This document shows positions 14,409 to 22,301 of a stretch of 41,422 nt of DNA, piece after piece; the stretch's first letter is position 1, and every line of letters starts with the position of its first letter. The notes beneath the pieces were generated by a model, which did no database searches, was not told the DNA's origin, and saw only the letters and a list, made by a program, of their open reading frames with translations. Origin of the DNA: Chloroflexota bacterium (GTDB taxonomy: Bacteria; Chloroflexota; Chloroflexia; QHBQ01); the NCBI GenBank assembly GCA_025355955.1, contig JANXYP010000218.1, forward strand, positions 1-41,422, read 5' to 3'. A program made the translations under genes and the position numbers.

Positions 14409-15112
14409 TGCTCCCCCGTCGGTTGCGGTTGTTCGCCCGCCCCGCCCTCGGTCAGGGTAGGGATGCGCTTCGCCAGCGAGTTGGGGCCGGGCAGATACAT
14501 CGGGCGGCTGTCCCACACCACCACCGCGCCACGCATCAACATATACAGCACCGTGAAGTAAATGAGAAAGGTGCCGATGCCGTCAATCAGGTCGCCCCAG
14601 TTGTGGTAGAAGCTGGCCCAGGCACTATCCTGCGCGGCGGCCAGGCGCAGCATGAGGATGAGCAGCATCCAGCAGAAGGCCACCACCTTCAGCACACCAT
14701 AGACGGCGCGGTTGAAGCGGCTGGCCGCCAGCCAGGTGCCGAATCGGCTGGTCATCATCGTGTTCGCACCGAAGGCAGTTCTGCCCTGGGCCAGCGCCAT
14801 GCTGCGTAGTCCGTCTACGATGAAGCTACGCACGATGGTGATTAGCGGCATCCAGATCGGCACTAGCCCCAGGTTCGCCAGCACCACCCAGTAGACATTT
14901 TCCACGATGCGGTCGCCTGCAATGTCGAACACCGCACCGAAGTCATTGGCGCTGCCCCGCCTGCGGGCCACGTAGCCGTCCAGCGCATCGCTGGCGAACA
15001 CCACGATGGTGAGCAGCAGGCCAATCAGCACCGCGACCGGAGTGAGGATGTAGATGATCCCGATGGTGATAAACAGCAGGATGATACGAGCCACCGTAAT
15101 CAGATTAGCCAT
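14405..15112 (-). CDS. CDP-alcohol phosphatidyltransferase (PgsA-like)
   Basis: 235 residues from ATG 15112 (AAGGAG 6-7 nt upstream). The CDP-alcohol phosphotransferase motif D-x2-DG-x2-AR-x8-G-x3-D-x3-D is complete as SDALDGYVARRRGSANDFGAVFDIAGDR near residues 42-69. Several hydrophobic helices surround it (LITVARIILLFITIGIIYILTPVAVLIGLLLTIVVF, VYWVVLANLGLVPIWMPLITIV, VLKVVAFCWMLLILML). The enzyme works in the membrane, transferring a phosphatidyl group from CDP-diacylglycerol to an alcohol. Glycerol-3-phosphate is likely given the coupled phosphatase and GDPD, but inositol or other acceptors cannot be excluded. The track's 51-residue upstream extension crosses repeats and is rejected. First gene of a three-gene operon. 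Confidence 0.88.
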   Translation of the reverse strand: MANLITVARIILLFITIGIIYILTPVAVLIGLLLTIVVFASDALDGYVARRRGSANDFGAVFDIAGDRIVENVYWVVLANLGLVPIWMPLITIVRSFIVDGLRSMALAQGRTAFGANTMMTSRFGTWLAASRFNRAVYGVLKVVAFCWMLLILMLRLAAAQDSAWASFYHNWGDLIDGIGTFLIYFTVLYMLMRGAVVVWDSRPMYLPGPNSLAKRIPTLTEGGAGEQPQPTGEQ

Positions 15113-15127
15113 GCGCGGCTCCTTGCC

Positions 15128-15162
15128 GTAGGTAGAGGGTAGAAGGTGGAAGGTAGAAAGTG
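15128..15162. repeat. Heptanucleotide tandem repeat (GTAGAAG type)
   Basis: GTAGAGG, GTAGAAG, GTGGAAG, GTAGAAA, GTGGTGG: a 7-bp period just upstream of the phosphatidyltransferase gene. Confidence 0.7.
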
Positions 15163-15529
15163 GTGGGGCTGCTGTTCTGTATTGATTATACACCGCTGCC
15201 CCAGGTGGGTCAAGCACGATATTAACACGGCTGCCCGCCCGAACCGTAAATTGCCACGACGACAAGGGTGCGCTTCACGTTCTTGCGGAGCAAGCGTTCA
15301 CTATGGGCGAACCGTTGTTCGCCCCGGTTAGGTATGAGTGACGCACACCCGTGCGTAGAAAGTCACGCTGGGCCGTTTCGCAGCTCAACAGGGCGTATGC
15401 AATTCGCCCCTACACCATCTAGCCTATTCCGCACCATTTGCGTTTGTGCTATTATCCAAAAGGGCGCACCGAGGCGCGCCCCTGTTGATGTTGTTAATCT
15501 GCAATCTGCAATCTACAATCTGCAATTCC
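15163..15529. repeat. Gene-free stretch with composite repeats
   Basis: Holds a composite repeat (15266-15327): a GTTCTTGCGGAGCAAGCG block followed by a REP-like hairpin, matching inverted copies near 39205-39240. Another REP-like hairpin lies at 15388-15413, a GGGCGC/GCGCCC stem near 15462-15482 and heptamers at 15496-15523. Listed ORFs are translated repeats. Confidence 0.7.
15496..15523. repeat. Heptanucleotide tandem repeat (AATCTGC x4)
   Basis: AATCTGC, AATCTGC, AATCTAC, AATCTGC, 7 nt beyond the stop of the propeller gene. This is the complement of the GATTGCA class seen at 2531, 23255 and 26701. Confidence 0.9.
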
Positions 15530-17275
15530 CTACGGCGAGGTTAGACCCTTGAACACGATCTGGGCCATCTCGTCGCGGCGCACGTTGTTGTTGGGTCGGA
15601 AGCTGCCGTCGGGGTAGCCGTTGATTACCCCGTGCGCGTGCGCCGTCTCGATGCTGACGAAGAACACGCTCTGGGGCGGCACGTCGGTGAAGGTGGGGTT
15701 GCCGCCGGTGGGGGTGAGCAGCGCATAGTGCGCGGCGCTGACGATCAGCTTGGTGACTTGTCCACGGGTAATCGGCAGGTTGGGCAGATAGCAAGGGAAG
15801 GCGGCATTGTGCGCGGCACAGGTGTTAGCGTCGTAACCGCCGAGGATGCCTGCGTGGAAGCCAGTCTCGATGTAGCCATAGGCGAAGTAGCCGATTGGCA
15901 CATCGGTGAAGTCCTGCCCGCTGTTTGGGGTATAGCTGGGCAAGCTGAAGGCTAGCACCACCACCTTTGCGAACTGGGCGCGGGTGGTAGTGAGCGCGGG
16001 CGAGTAGTGGGTGGCATCAGTGCCGTTGAGTGCGCCGCGACAGTAGAGGTAGGCGATGGCGTTGTAGAAGACGTTGCCAGTGATGTCGGTGAACGGCACC
16101 GGGCAGATGGTAGGGCTGGGCATGGGGGTGCCGCACGCCGCGCTGTAGTGTTCCACCAGCGTACCTGTGGTGGCGGAACCAACCGCCCACACATCGCTTG
16201 ATGATAGCGCGGATGTGCCATGTAGTATGCCAGTGGAGGGATTGGGTACGACGCGCCAACTAGCGCCGTCCCAGTGTTCTATCTGCGTCGCGCCCGCAAA
16301 AGAGCCACCGACCGCCCAGACATCGCTTGACGATATCGCCGCAACTCCCGCCAGTTGGGCGGTGCCAGGGCTAGGCGCTACGCCCCAAGTGCTGCCATTC
16401 CAGTGTTCAGTCAGCGTGTTAGTGCTATCGTCACCCACCGCCCAGACATCGCTTGAGGATATGGTGGCTACGCCATAGAGGACGCTGTGGGTGCCAGCAT
16501 TGGGGCTGGGAATGATGCTCCAGCTCGCGCCGTTCCAGTGTTCGGCCAGCGTCTGGTATCCACTGCCGCTGATTGAAGCGTAACCAACCGCCCACACATC
16601 ATTGGGCGATATTGCCGCTACGCTTTGTAGAGGGCTGTATGTGCCAACGCTAGGGTTGGGGCTAGCCACGACACTCCAACTGGTGCCGTCCCAGTGTTCC
16701 ACCAGCGTAGATACTACGCCAACAGATGGCACGTAGGCACCCACCGCCCAGACATCGCTCGACGATAGCGCGGTTACGCCATAAAAGAATGAGCTTAGGC
16801 CCGGGCTGGGGGCGGAGACGATGCTCCAGCTGCTGCCATCCCAGTGTTCTATCAGTCTGCCATCGTAGCCGGTGGTGCTGTCTATATAGTAACCCACCGC
16901 CCAGACATCACCTGGCGATGTGGCGGCTACGCCTTGTAGAGAGCTAGATGTGCCAGAAATGGGGCTGGAAACGATGCTCCAGGTAGCGCCGTTCCAGTGT
17001 TCGGTCAGCGTACTGGTATGGTTGCTCGTGTCTCTGGAGTCGCCAACGGCCCACACATCGCTTGTTGATATGGTGGCTACTCCATACAACTGGCTACTAT
17101 TGCCGACGTTAGGGCTGGAGACCACGCCCCAGCTTGGGATACACTCAGTCGGCGTGGGGGTCACGCTGTCCGGCCTGCTACCGCTGGCCTGACTATGGGT
17201 AGCGTTCGTCGCGCCGCTAAACAGCAGCAGGGCAACAGCCAGGGTTAGTAGGGTATACCACTTTGTCGCTTTCAT
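15530..17275 (-). CDS. Secreted seven-blade beta-propeller protein with three SLH domains
   Basis: 581 residues from ATG 17275 (AAAGG upstream). A signal peptide (KWYTLLTLAVALLLFSGATNATHSQA) leads to seven repeats of about 45-50 residues, each carrying SSSDVWAVG and EHWNGxSWSIVxSPN. I count exactly seven DVWAVG blocks, so one closed seven-blade propeller is likely. A short Thr/Pro linker follows, then three SLH domains (FTDITGNVFYNAIAYLYCRGALNG; FTDVPIGYFAYGYIETGFHAGILGGY; FTDVPPQSVFFVSIETAHAHGVINGYPDGSFRP). SLH domains bind pyruvylated wall polymer, so the propeller would sit on the cell surface. It may bind sugars or proteins; no catalytic residues are evident. It is a single-gene unit. Confidence 0.9.
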   Translation of the reverse strand: MKATKWYTLLTLAVALLLFSGATNATHSQASGSRPDSVTPTPTECIPSWGVVSSPNVGNSSQLYGVATISTSDVWAVGDSRDTSNHTSTLTEHWNGATWSIVSSPISGTSSSLQGVAATSPGDVWAVGYYIDSTTGYDGRLIEHWDGSSWSIVSAPSPGLSSFFYGVTALSSSDVWAVGAYVPSVGVVSTLVEHWDGTSWSVVASPNPSVGTYSPLQSVAAISPNDVWAVGYASISGSGYQTLAEHWNGASWSIIPSPNAGTHSVLYGVATISSSDVWAVGDDSTNTLTEHWNGSTWGVAPSPGTAQLAGVAAISSSDVWAVGGSFAGATQIEHWDGASWRVVPNPSTGILHGTSALSSSDVWAVGSATTGTLVEHYSAACGTPMPSPTICPVPFTDITGNVFYNAIAYLYCRGALNGTDATHYSPALTTTRAQFAKVVVLAFSLPSYTPNSGQDFTDVPIGYFAYGYIETGFHAGILGGYDANTCAAHNAAFPCYLPNLPITRGQVTKLIVSAAHYALLTPTGGNPTFTDVPPQSVFFVSIETAHAHGVINGYPDGSFRPNNNVRRDEMAQIVFKGLTSP

Positions 17276-17429
17276 CTGTTTGCCTTTCTGTAGCTGATGA
17301 CCAGGTGAGAGACCGATGTTAGGCCAACTTTGCCGTCTATATCTTTTGTAATGCGGTAATAATATCACTATAGTACAAATCAGTCCAATGGTGCAGGGGA
17401 GCGCATCGGCTGATGCGCTGCTCCGACAA

Positions 17430-17492
17430 AGGCGAACAACGGCTGGCCCCTACAAACCAGCGATCCATGTAGGGGAACCGTTGTTCGCCCAA
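17430..17492. repeat. Facing pair of REP-like hairpins
   Basis: An inverted copy (17430-17453) and a direct copy (17467-17492) face each other between the propeller and ROK genes. Both are slightly degenerate. Confidence 0.7.
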
Positions 17493-17505
17493 CCTGGCAC
17501 CCGCA

Positions 17506-17530
17506 TTTGTTTACCCACTTGACAAACAAA
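17506..17530. promoter_or_regulatory. Candidate ROK operator
   Basis: TTTGTTT (17506-17512) and AAACAAA (17524-17530) are perfect inverted arms 25 bp end to end, lying across the -35 of the ROK promoter. The position suits autorepression. Confidence 0.55.
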
Positions 17531-17547
17531 CTCCCCTGTGTTATTAT
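17519..17547 (+). promoter_or_regulatory. ROK gene promoter
   Basis: TTGACA (17519-17524), 17 bp, TATTAT (17542-17547), near-consensus sigma-70 elements. Confidence 0.75.
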
Positions 17548-17582
17548 CCACCCAACCCACCGCTAGATGGAGCCTTAAAACA

Positions 17583-18863
17583 TTGGCAATGACTGCCCGT
17601 AGCGAGAATGCCACCGCCGACCTTGGTCTGATGCGTGAGCTAAATACCCACATCATCCTCAACCTGATCCGTCAGGAGGGTAGTATTTCGCGGGCGGAGA
17701 TCGCCAAGCGCACCCAGCTTAGTCGCAGCACGGTGTCGAATATCATCACCGAGTTGCTGGAGCAGCGGGTGGTCGCTGAGGCTGGCACCAGCCCGTCGCG
17801 GGTGGGCCGCCGCCCGATCATGGTCAACTTCAATTACCAGGCGGGCTACGTGGTCGGCGTGGATCTGGGCGCAAACCACCTGCTTACTTTGGTAACCGAC
17901 CTCGAAGGCACCGTGCTGGCCGAGCATGAGCAGCCGGTGAGCGTTGCGGCAGGGCCGGATGCGGTGCTGCCCGCCATCATCGAGGCGGTACACGCAATCG
18001 TGCGCCAGTCCAAAGTGGATATGACACAGGTGATTGGCGTGGGCGTGGGCGTGCCGGGGCCGCTCGACAATCTCCGTGGCACCCTGGTGATGCCGCCAAT
18101 TATGCCCGGCTGGCACAATTTCAAGTTCCAGACCAGCCTGGAAGAGCGCATCGACAAGCCGATTTATATTGACAATGATGCCAACCTCGGCGCAATCGGC
18201 GAGCGCTGGCGCGGCGCGGGTCAGGGCTGCGACCATCTTGCCTACATCAAGATTGGCACCGGCATCGGCTGTGGCCTGGTCATCGACGGGCAGATCTATC
18301 GCGGCTTTGCCGGTAGCGCGGGCGAGATCGGTCACATGAGCATCGAGGAAGATGGCCCGATCTGCACCTGCGGCAACTACGGCTGCCTGGAGAGCCTGGC
18401 CGGTGGTCAGGCGATCGCCCGCGCCGCCTGGGCCGCCAGCAACCGCGCCCACGCGCTGGGCGCGCCAGTGGGGGCGCAAAACGGCAGCCACCGCTATGCG
18501 CCGCACCCACCCTTCGCCGAGTTCGGGGTCGAGCAGGTGGTCCGCGCCGCGCTTGACGGCGATGAGGTCAGCATCGAAGTGTTGGCAATGGCGGGGCGGC
18601 GCATTGGTGTTGCCATCGCCAACCTGATCAACCTGTTCAACCCTGGGCTAGTCATCATCGGGGGTGGCGTTTCCCACGCTGGCGACTTGCTGCTAGAGCC
18701 AATCCGTCAAACCGTAGCGCGTCGGGTTCTGCCCGTTGCCATGCAATATACCCGCATCGTACAGGCCCGACTTGGCCGCGAGGCGATCGGTATCGGCGCT
18801 GCTACTCTGGTTTTGCAACAAAGCTTCAAGAGTCCTGCGCTCCACATCAGCACGCAGTTGTAG
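17583..18863 (+). CDS. ROK family transcriptional repressor (NagC/XylR type)
   Basis: About 426 residues. An N-terminal winged helix (IILNLIRQEGSISRAEIAKRTQLSRSTVSNIITELLEQRVV) is joined to a sugar-kinase-like ROK domain: VVGVDLGANHLLTLVTDLEG (phosphate loop), YIDNDANLGAIGERWRGAG, IKIGTGIGCGLVIDGQIYRG, and the zinc motif GEIGHMSIEEDGPICTCGNYGCLESLAGG. The kinase fold senses a sugar, which releases the HTH from DNA. A His/Pro-containing insert of about 30 residues (GAPVGAQNGSHRYAPHPPF) interrupts the C-terminal half. The start is TTG 17583, 10 nt after TGGAG; ATG 17589 is an alternative. It lies directly upstream of the sugar importer and is the likely regulator. Activity as a sugar kinase is unlikely given the HTH. 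Confidence 0.92.
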   Translation: MAMTARSENATADLGLMRELNTHIILNLIRQEGSISRAEIAKRTQLSRSTVSNIITELLEQRVVAEAGTSPSRVGRRPIMVNFNYQAGYVVGVDLGANHLLTLVTDLEGTVLAEHEQPVSVAAGPDAVLPAIIEAVHAIVRQSKVDMTQVIGVGVGVPGPLDNLRGTLVMPPIMPGWHNFKFQTSLEERIDKPIYIDNDANLGAIGERWRGAGQGCDHLAYIKIGTGIGCGLVIDGQIYRGFAGSAGEIGHMSIEEDGPICTCGNYGCLESLAGGQAIARAAWAASNRAHALGAPVGAQNGSHRYAPHPPFAEFGVEQVVRAALDGDEVSIEVLAMAGRRIGVAIANLINLFNPGLVIIGGGVSHAGDLLLEPIRQTVARRVLPVAMQYTRIVQARLGREAIGIGAATLVLQQSFKSPALHISTQL

Positions 18864-19093
18864 ATGTTCGCGGCACTCTTTATGCTGTTGCTAATAGACT
18901 ACTACGATTTATTCATAAACGGTTTCAGGAAAGGATGGTGATGCCAGTTCGCCTGTTTGGGTAGCAGGCGGCGGACCGAGCCTAGAGTATCGATAGTAAC
19001 TACGGCGCGATTGGCGGCACGTACCATAGCCGCCGCAACAATCAGTCAAACTTGATCCAAAGCAAACACCTCAAGGAGGAAGGAACCTAATTC
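18864..19093. other. Intergenic leader before the sugar-binding protein gene
   Basis: 230 bp without a gene. AAGGAGGAAGG precedes the binding-protein start. No clear -35/-10 pair or copy of the ROK inverted repeat was found, so the importer may rely partly on read-through. Confidence 0.4.
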
Positions 19094-20776
19094 ATGCATA
19101 AGATGTTGAAAGCTCTCGCCATGCTCGTGATCGCTAGCTTCGTGCTGGCCGCCTGTGGCGGTAGCGCAACCAATACCCCGGTGCCAGCGGCGACCAGTAC
19201 CACTGCCGCCGCTGCCGCCCCCACCGCGATGACGGTAATGACCCCGACCACGGCAATGACCACCGGCTCGGCAGGCACTCCCACCGCGATGATGGCAGTG
19301 ACCCCCACTGCGATGATGGCAGTAACCCCCACTGCGATGATGGCAGTAACCCCCACCGCGATGATGGCAGTAACCCCCACCGCGATGATGGCAATGACCC
19401 CGATGATGACCGCCACTGCTGGCATGGCGACGACCCCGGCGATGACCGGCACTGCTGGCATGGCGATGACTGCGACTGTGGCAGCAGCCACCCCGACCAC
19501 TGCTGGCCCCGCTGGCCCTACCAACACTCCCGCCCCGACCGCCACCCCCATCCCACCAGTCTCCTCTAACCCCAACGCCAAGACCACCATCACGCTGTGG
19601 ACGAAGGAGGGCGAACCAACCCTAAGTTGGATTGAGAAGCAGGCCAAGGCATTTAGCGCCACCCACACCGATGTCAACATCGTGGTGGTCAACAAGGGTG
19701 TCGAGGACATCAAGTCCCAGTTCCCCACCTCGCTAGCTGCCCCGAACGACCCCAGCACCCCTGACTTCCTGTGGACCGTTGGCGACCATATCGGCGTTTT
19801 CGCACCTGGTAACCTGATTGCCGATGTTGACACCGCCTTCGGCGCTGGCTACAACGACAAGTTCCTCAAGCCCGCTTCCGACTCCGCCAAGTACAATGGC
19901 AAGAGCTGGGGTGTGCCTCTCAGCGTCGGCAATCACCTGATGCTGATGTACAACAAGAAGCTCGTACCCACCGCACCCAAGACCTTCGACGAACTGATCA
20001 CCATGGCTAAGGCCCAGACCACCGGCAGCGGCAACAATGCCACCTATGGCCTGGTCTTCAACCAGACTGAGGGATTCTGGCTGAACCCCTTCCTGGCCGG
20101 CTTCGGCGGTTGGCCGCTTCTCAACCCCGACAATGCTAACACCGCCGTCGGCACGCTGAACACCCCGGAGATGGTCAAGACCCTGCAGTTCCTCCAGGAC
20201 CTCAATTTCAAGGACAAGATCACGCTGCCTGGCGCTGACTATGCCACCGCCGACCAACTGTTCAAAGATGGCCGCGCTGCGTTCCTCATCAATGGCGACT
20301 GGTCGCCCAGTGGCTACCTGACCGACTCGGTCAAGGCCAAGCTCGACCTGGGCATCGCGCCCATCCCGCAGATCAACTCCACTGGCCTGTGGCCCGCCCC
20401 GATGGTCGCTGGCGTTTACATCATGGTCGCCGCCCCCACCGTCGGCAACGCCGACAAGATGAAGGCAGTCAAGGACTTCACCGACTACCTGACCACCACG
20501 CCGGTGCAGGTCGACTTCGCCAAGACCCAGACCCGCCTGCCTGCTACCACAGCGGCCAACGCCGACCCCGCCATCACCGGCGACCCCATCCTATCCGCTG
20601 AATCCGCTGCCCTACTGCACGGCAAGCCCCAGCCAGTAGTGCCGCAGATGCGCTGCGCCTTCGATGCCGAGAAGCAACCGATGCAGGATGTCTATAATAA
20701 CAAGCAGTCGCCTGCCGATGCCGCCAAGGCGATGCAGGCCAGCTACGATGCCAACGCCAGCTCCTGCAAGCCGTAG
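19094..20776 (+). CDS. Sugar ABC transporter substrate-binding lipoprotein
   Basis: 560 residues. The lipoprotein signal MLKALAMLVIASFVLAACGG has its lipobox cysteine near residue 21. A long linker to about residue 155 is built from Ala, Thr, Pro and an exceptional amount of Met, including five TPTAMMAV-type units from a 24-bp DNA repeat. The mature domain (TTITLWTKEGEPTLSWIEKQAKAFSATHTDVNIVVV ... GKSWGVPLSVGNHLMLMYNKKLVPTAPKTFDELI ... LFKDGRAAFLINGDWSPSGYL) is a family-1 solute-binding protein of the maltose or oligosaccharide type. It captures substrate outside the cell and passes it to the two permeases that follow. ATG 19094 sits 13 nt after AGGAAGG. A hairpin after the stop probably keeps expression above that of the permeases. 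Confidence 0.93.
   Translation: MHKMLKALAMLVIASFVLAACGGSATNTPVPAATSTTAAAAAPTAMTVMTPTTAMTTGSAGTPTAMMAVTPTAMMAVTPTAMMAVTPTAMMAVTPTAMMAMTPMMTATAGMATTPAMTGTAGMAMTATVAAATPTTAGPAGPTNTPAPTATPIPPVSSNPNAKTTITLWTKEGEPTLSWIEKQAKAFSATHTDVNIVVVNKGVEDIKSQFPTSLAAPNDPSTPDFLWTVGDHIGVFAPGNLIADVDTAFGAGYNDKFLKPASDSAKYNGKSWGVPLSVGNHLMLMYNKKLVPTAPKTFDELITMAKAQTTGSGNNATYGLVFNQTEGFWLNPFLAGFGGWPLLNPDNANTAVGTLNTPEMVKTLQFLQDLNFKDKITLPGADYATADQLFKDGRAAFLINGDWSPSGYLTDSVKAKLDLGIAPIPQINSTGLWPAPMVAGVYIMVAAPTVGNADKMKAVKDFTDYLTTTPVQVDFAKTQTRLPATTAANADPAITGDPILSAESAALLHGKPQPVVPQMRCAFDAEKQPMQDVYNNKQSPADAAKAMQASYDANASSCKP
19277..19396 (+). repeat. 24-bp tandem repeat, five units, in the binding-protein linker
   Basis: Five units at 19277, 19301, 19325, 19349 and 19373 each encode TPTAMMAV (last unit AMMAM). 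Differences are mostly C/T or A/G at third positions. Copy number may vary between strains. Confidence 0.9.
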
Positions 20777-20835
20777 ACGGAAACCTCGACTCAAAGCGCT
20801 AGAGCCAGAGTTAGGCTTGGGTTCTAGCTAGAAAC

Positions 20836-20871
20836 AGGCAGGGGCGGAGCGGCAACGCCCTACCCCTGCCT
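20836..20871 (+). terminator. Attenuating hairpin between binding protein and permease
   Basis: AGGCAGGGG pairs with CCCCTGCCT (9 bp) and is followed by TGTTTATT. It lies 60 nt past the binding-protein stop and before the MalF-type gene, a place where partial terminators commonly reduce permease expression. Confidence 0.65.
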
Positions 20872-20915
20872 TGTTTATTCGGCTCCACCGGCTCATCAAG
20901 AAAGCGAGGCTGTCA

Positions 20916-22301
20916 ATGTTGACCGGAGCGCAGGTGCTGAACGGGCTGAGGTCCGTCTTTATCTTCCTTATCCTATTCCTGATCTTCGTAACCATAATCG
21001 AAGGTCTGCTGTACATCGTCGTCAGCGGGGTACGCAAAACCAGCCCAGCACGTCTGGTGCTGCCCATTGCTGTGGCGGTCGTGGGTCTGCTCTTCATGGT
21101 GCAGCGCGGCCCTGATTTCCCCTGGGTCCAGTTTGACCTCACCACCGACTGGCTACACATTTTGCTGATGACCGTGATGGCTGAGGTAGTGGTTCTCGGC
21201 CTGCTGCTCAACATCAAGGCGCTGGCCCCGCTCGGTATAGCGCTGTTGACCATCGTGACCATGCTACGCATTGGCCTACCGCCACCAACCACCATAACCG
21301 GCAACTCACTATTGATTGACGAGTGGCCTTTCATCCTCACCGCTGGGGCGGCCATGTTCCTGCTGATGCTGGGGGCGATTACCCAGCCAAAGGTTAGCCT
21401 CGCTTATATGTTGATTGCCCCAGCGGTGATCGCCATTGCCCTGCTGGTTATTTATCCCTTCGTCTACACCATCTTCCTTGCCTTCAGCGATGCCACCGCC
21501 AACTTTCAGTTTCTGCGCTATGGCAAAACCAACTACAGCCTGCAACTAGGGTGGGATAATTTCACCCGCGTGTTCAGCGGCACCTTGCTACCCGATATTC
21601 ACTCCAGCTTCTGGAATCTGCTGGGTATAACCGTGGCGTGGACAGTGATCAACGTAATCTTCCACGTTAGCGGCGGCATGGGCCTGGCCCTGCTGCTCAA
21701 TCGAGATCTGGCCCACTGGAGCAAGGCCGTCTATCGCACTATCCTGATCCTGCCCTGGGCCATCCCCGGCATCATCGCCATCCTGGCCTTCAGCGGAGAG
21801 TTCAACGGCACCTACGGCTTCATCAACATCATCCTGCGCGATCTGGGGGTCAACAACCCGCCTCAGTGGCAGAGTGATCCCAATTATGCCTTCCTGATGG
21901 TCTGCATCATCAACATCTGGCTGGGCATCCCCTTCATGATGGTCAGCATCCTGGGCGGCTTGCAGAGCATCTCCAAAGAGTTCTACGAGGCGGCGGAGAT
22001 TGACGGAGCCAACGGCTGGCAGCAGTTCCGCAACATTACTATCCCGCTGATCCGGCCCGTGCTGACCCCGATTGTCATCCTCGGCACCATCTGGACCTTC
22101 AACAACTTCAACGTAATCTATCTCGCTGACCGTCAGGGCAAGACCAACATTCTGGTCACTGCCCTCTACCGCATCTTCGGTGACTTGCGTAACTACCACC
22201 TGGCCGCCGCCTTCTCGCTAGTCATCTTTGTGCTGCTGATGATCTTTGCGGTTGGATGGATTCGGCTCAATGGCGGGCTGAAAGGAGTGTACGAAAGTTG
22301 A
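20916..22301 (+). CDS. Sugar ABC transporter permease, MalF type
   Basis: 461 residues from ATG 20916 with GCGAGG about 6 nt upstream. The last 280 residues form the permease core with the EAA loop EAAEIDGANGWQQFRNITIPLIRP, which docks the ATPase. Before it lie about 160 extra residues with around five hydrophobic segments (VFIFLILFLIFVTIIEGLLYIVV, LVLPIAVAVVGLLFMV, ILLMTVMAEVVVLGLLLNI, GIALLTIVTMLRIGL, FILTAGAAMFLLMLGAI). MalF proteins often carry extra N-terminal helices, but this extension is long. Partner of the MalG-type gene, which overlaps its stop codon. The track's start at 20871 is inside the terminator hairpin. Confidence 0.92.
   Translation: MLTGAQVLNGLRSVFIFLILFLIFVTIIEGLLYIVVSGVRKTSPARLVLPIAVAVVGLLFMVQRGPDFPWVQFDLTTDWLHILLMTVMAEVVVLGLLLNIKALAPLGIALLTIVTMLRIGLPPPTTITGNSLLIDEWPFILTAGAAMFLLMLGAITQPKVSLAYMLIAPAVIAIALLVIYPFVYTIFLAFSDATANFQFLRYGKTNYSLQLGWDNFTRVFSGTLLPDIHSSFWNLLGITVAWTVINVIFHVSGGMGLALLLNRDLAHWSKAVYRTILILPWAIPGIIAILAFSGEFNGTYGFINIILRDLGVNNPPQWQSDPNYAFLMVCIINIWLGIPFMMVSILGGLQSISKEFYEAAEIDGANGWQQFRNITIPLIRPVLTPIVILGTIWTFNNFNVIYLADRQGKTNILVTALYRIFGDLRNYHLAAAFSLVIFVLLMIFAVGWIRLNGGLKGVYES

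Noticed and set aside
15266-15331. Small proteins encoded in the 15.2-15.5 kb gap
   Set aside because: The same peptide (MRxTFLRSKRS...ANRCSP) is produced near 39.1 kb from the composite repeat; these are translated repeats.
17640-18506. 288-residue minus-strand ORF
   Set aside because: Antisense shadow of the ROK gene; His/Asp/Ala-rich low-complexity translation.
19200-19560. Met-rich linker as a copper-binding domain
   Set aside because: The spacing lacks MxxM/MxM clusters typical of copper proteins with His or Cys, and the binding protein is clearly a sugar receptor.
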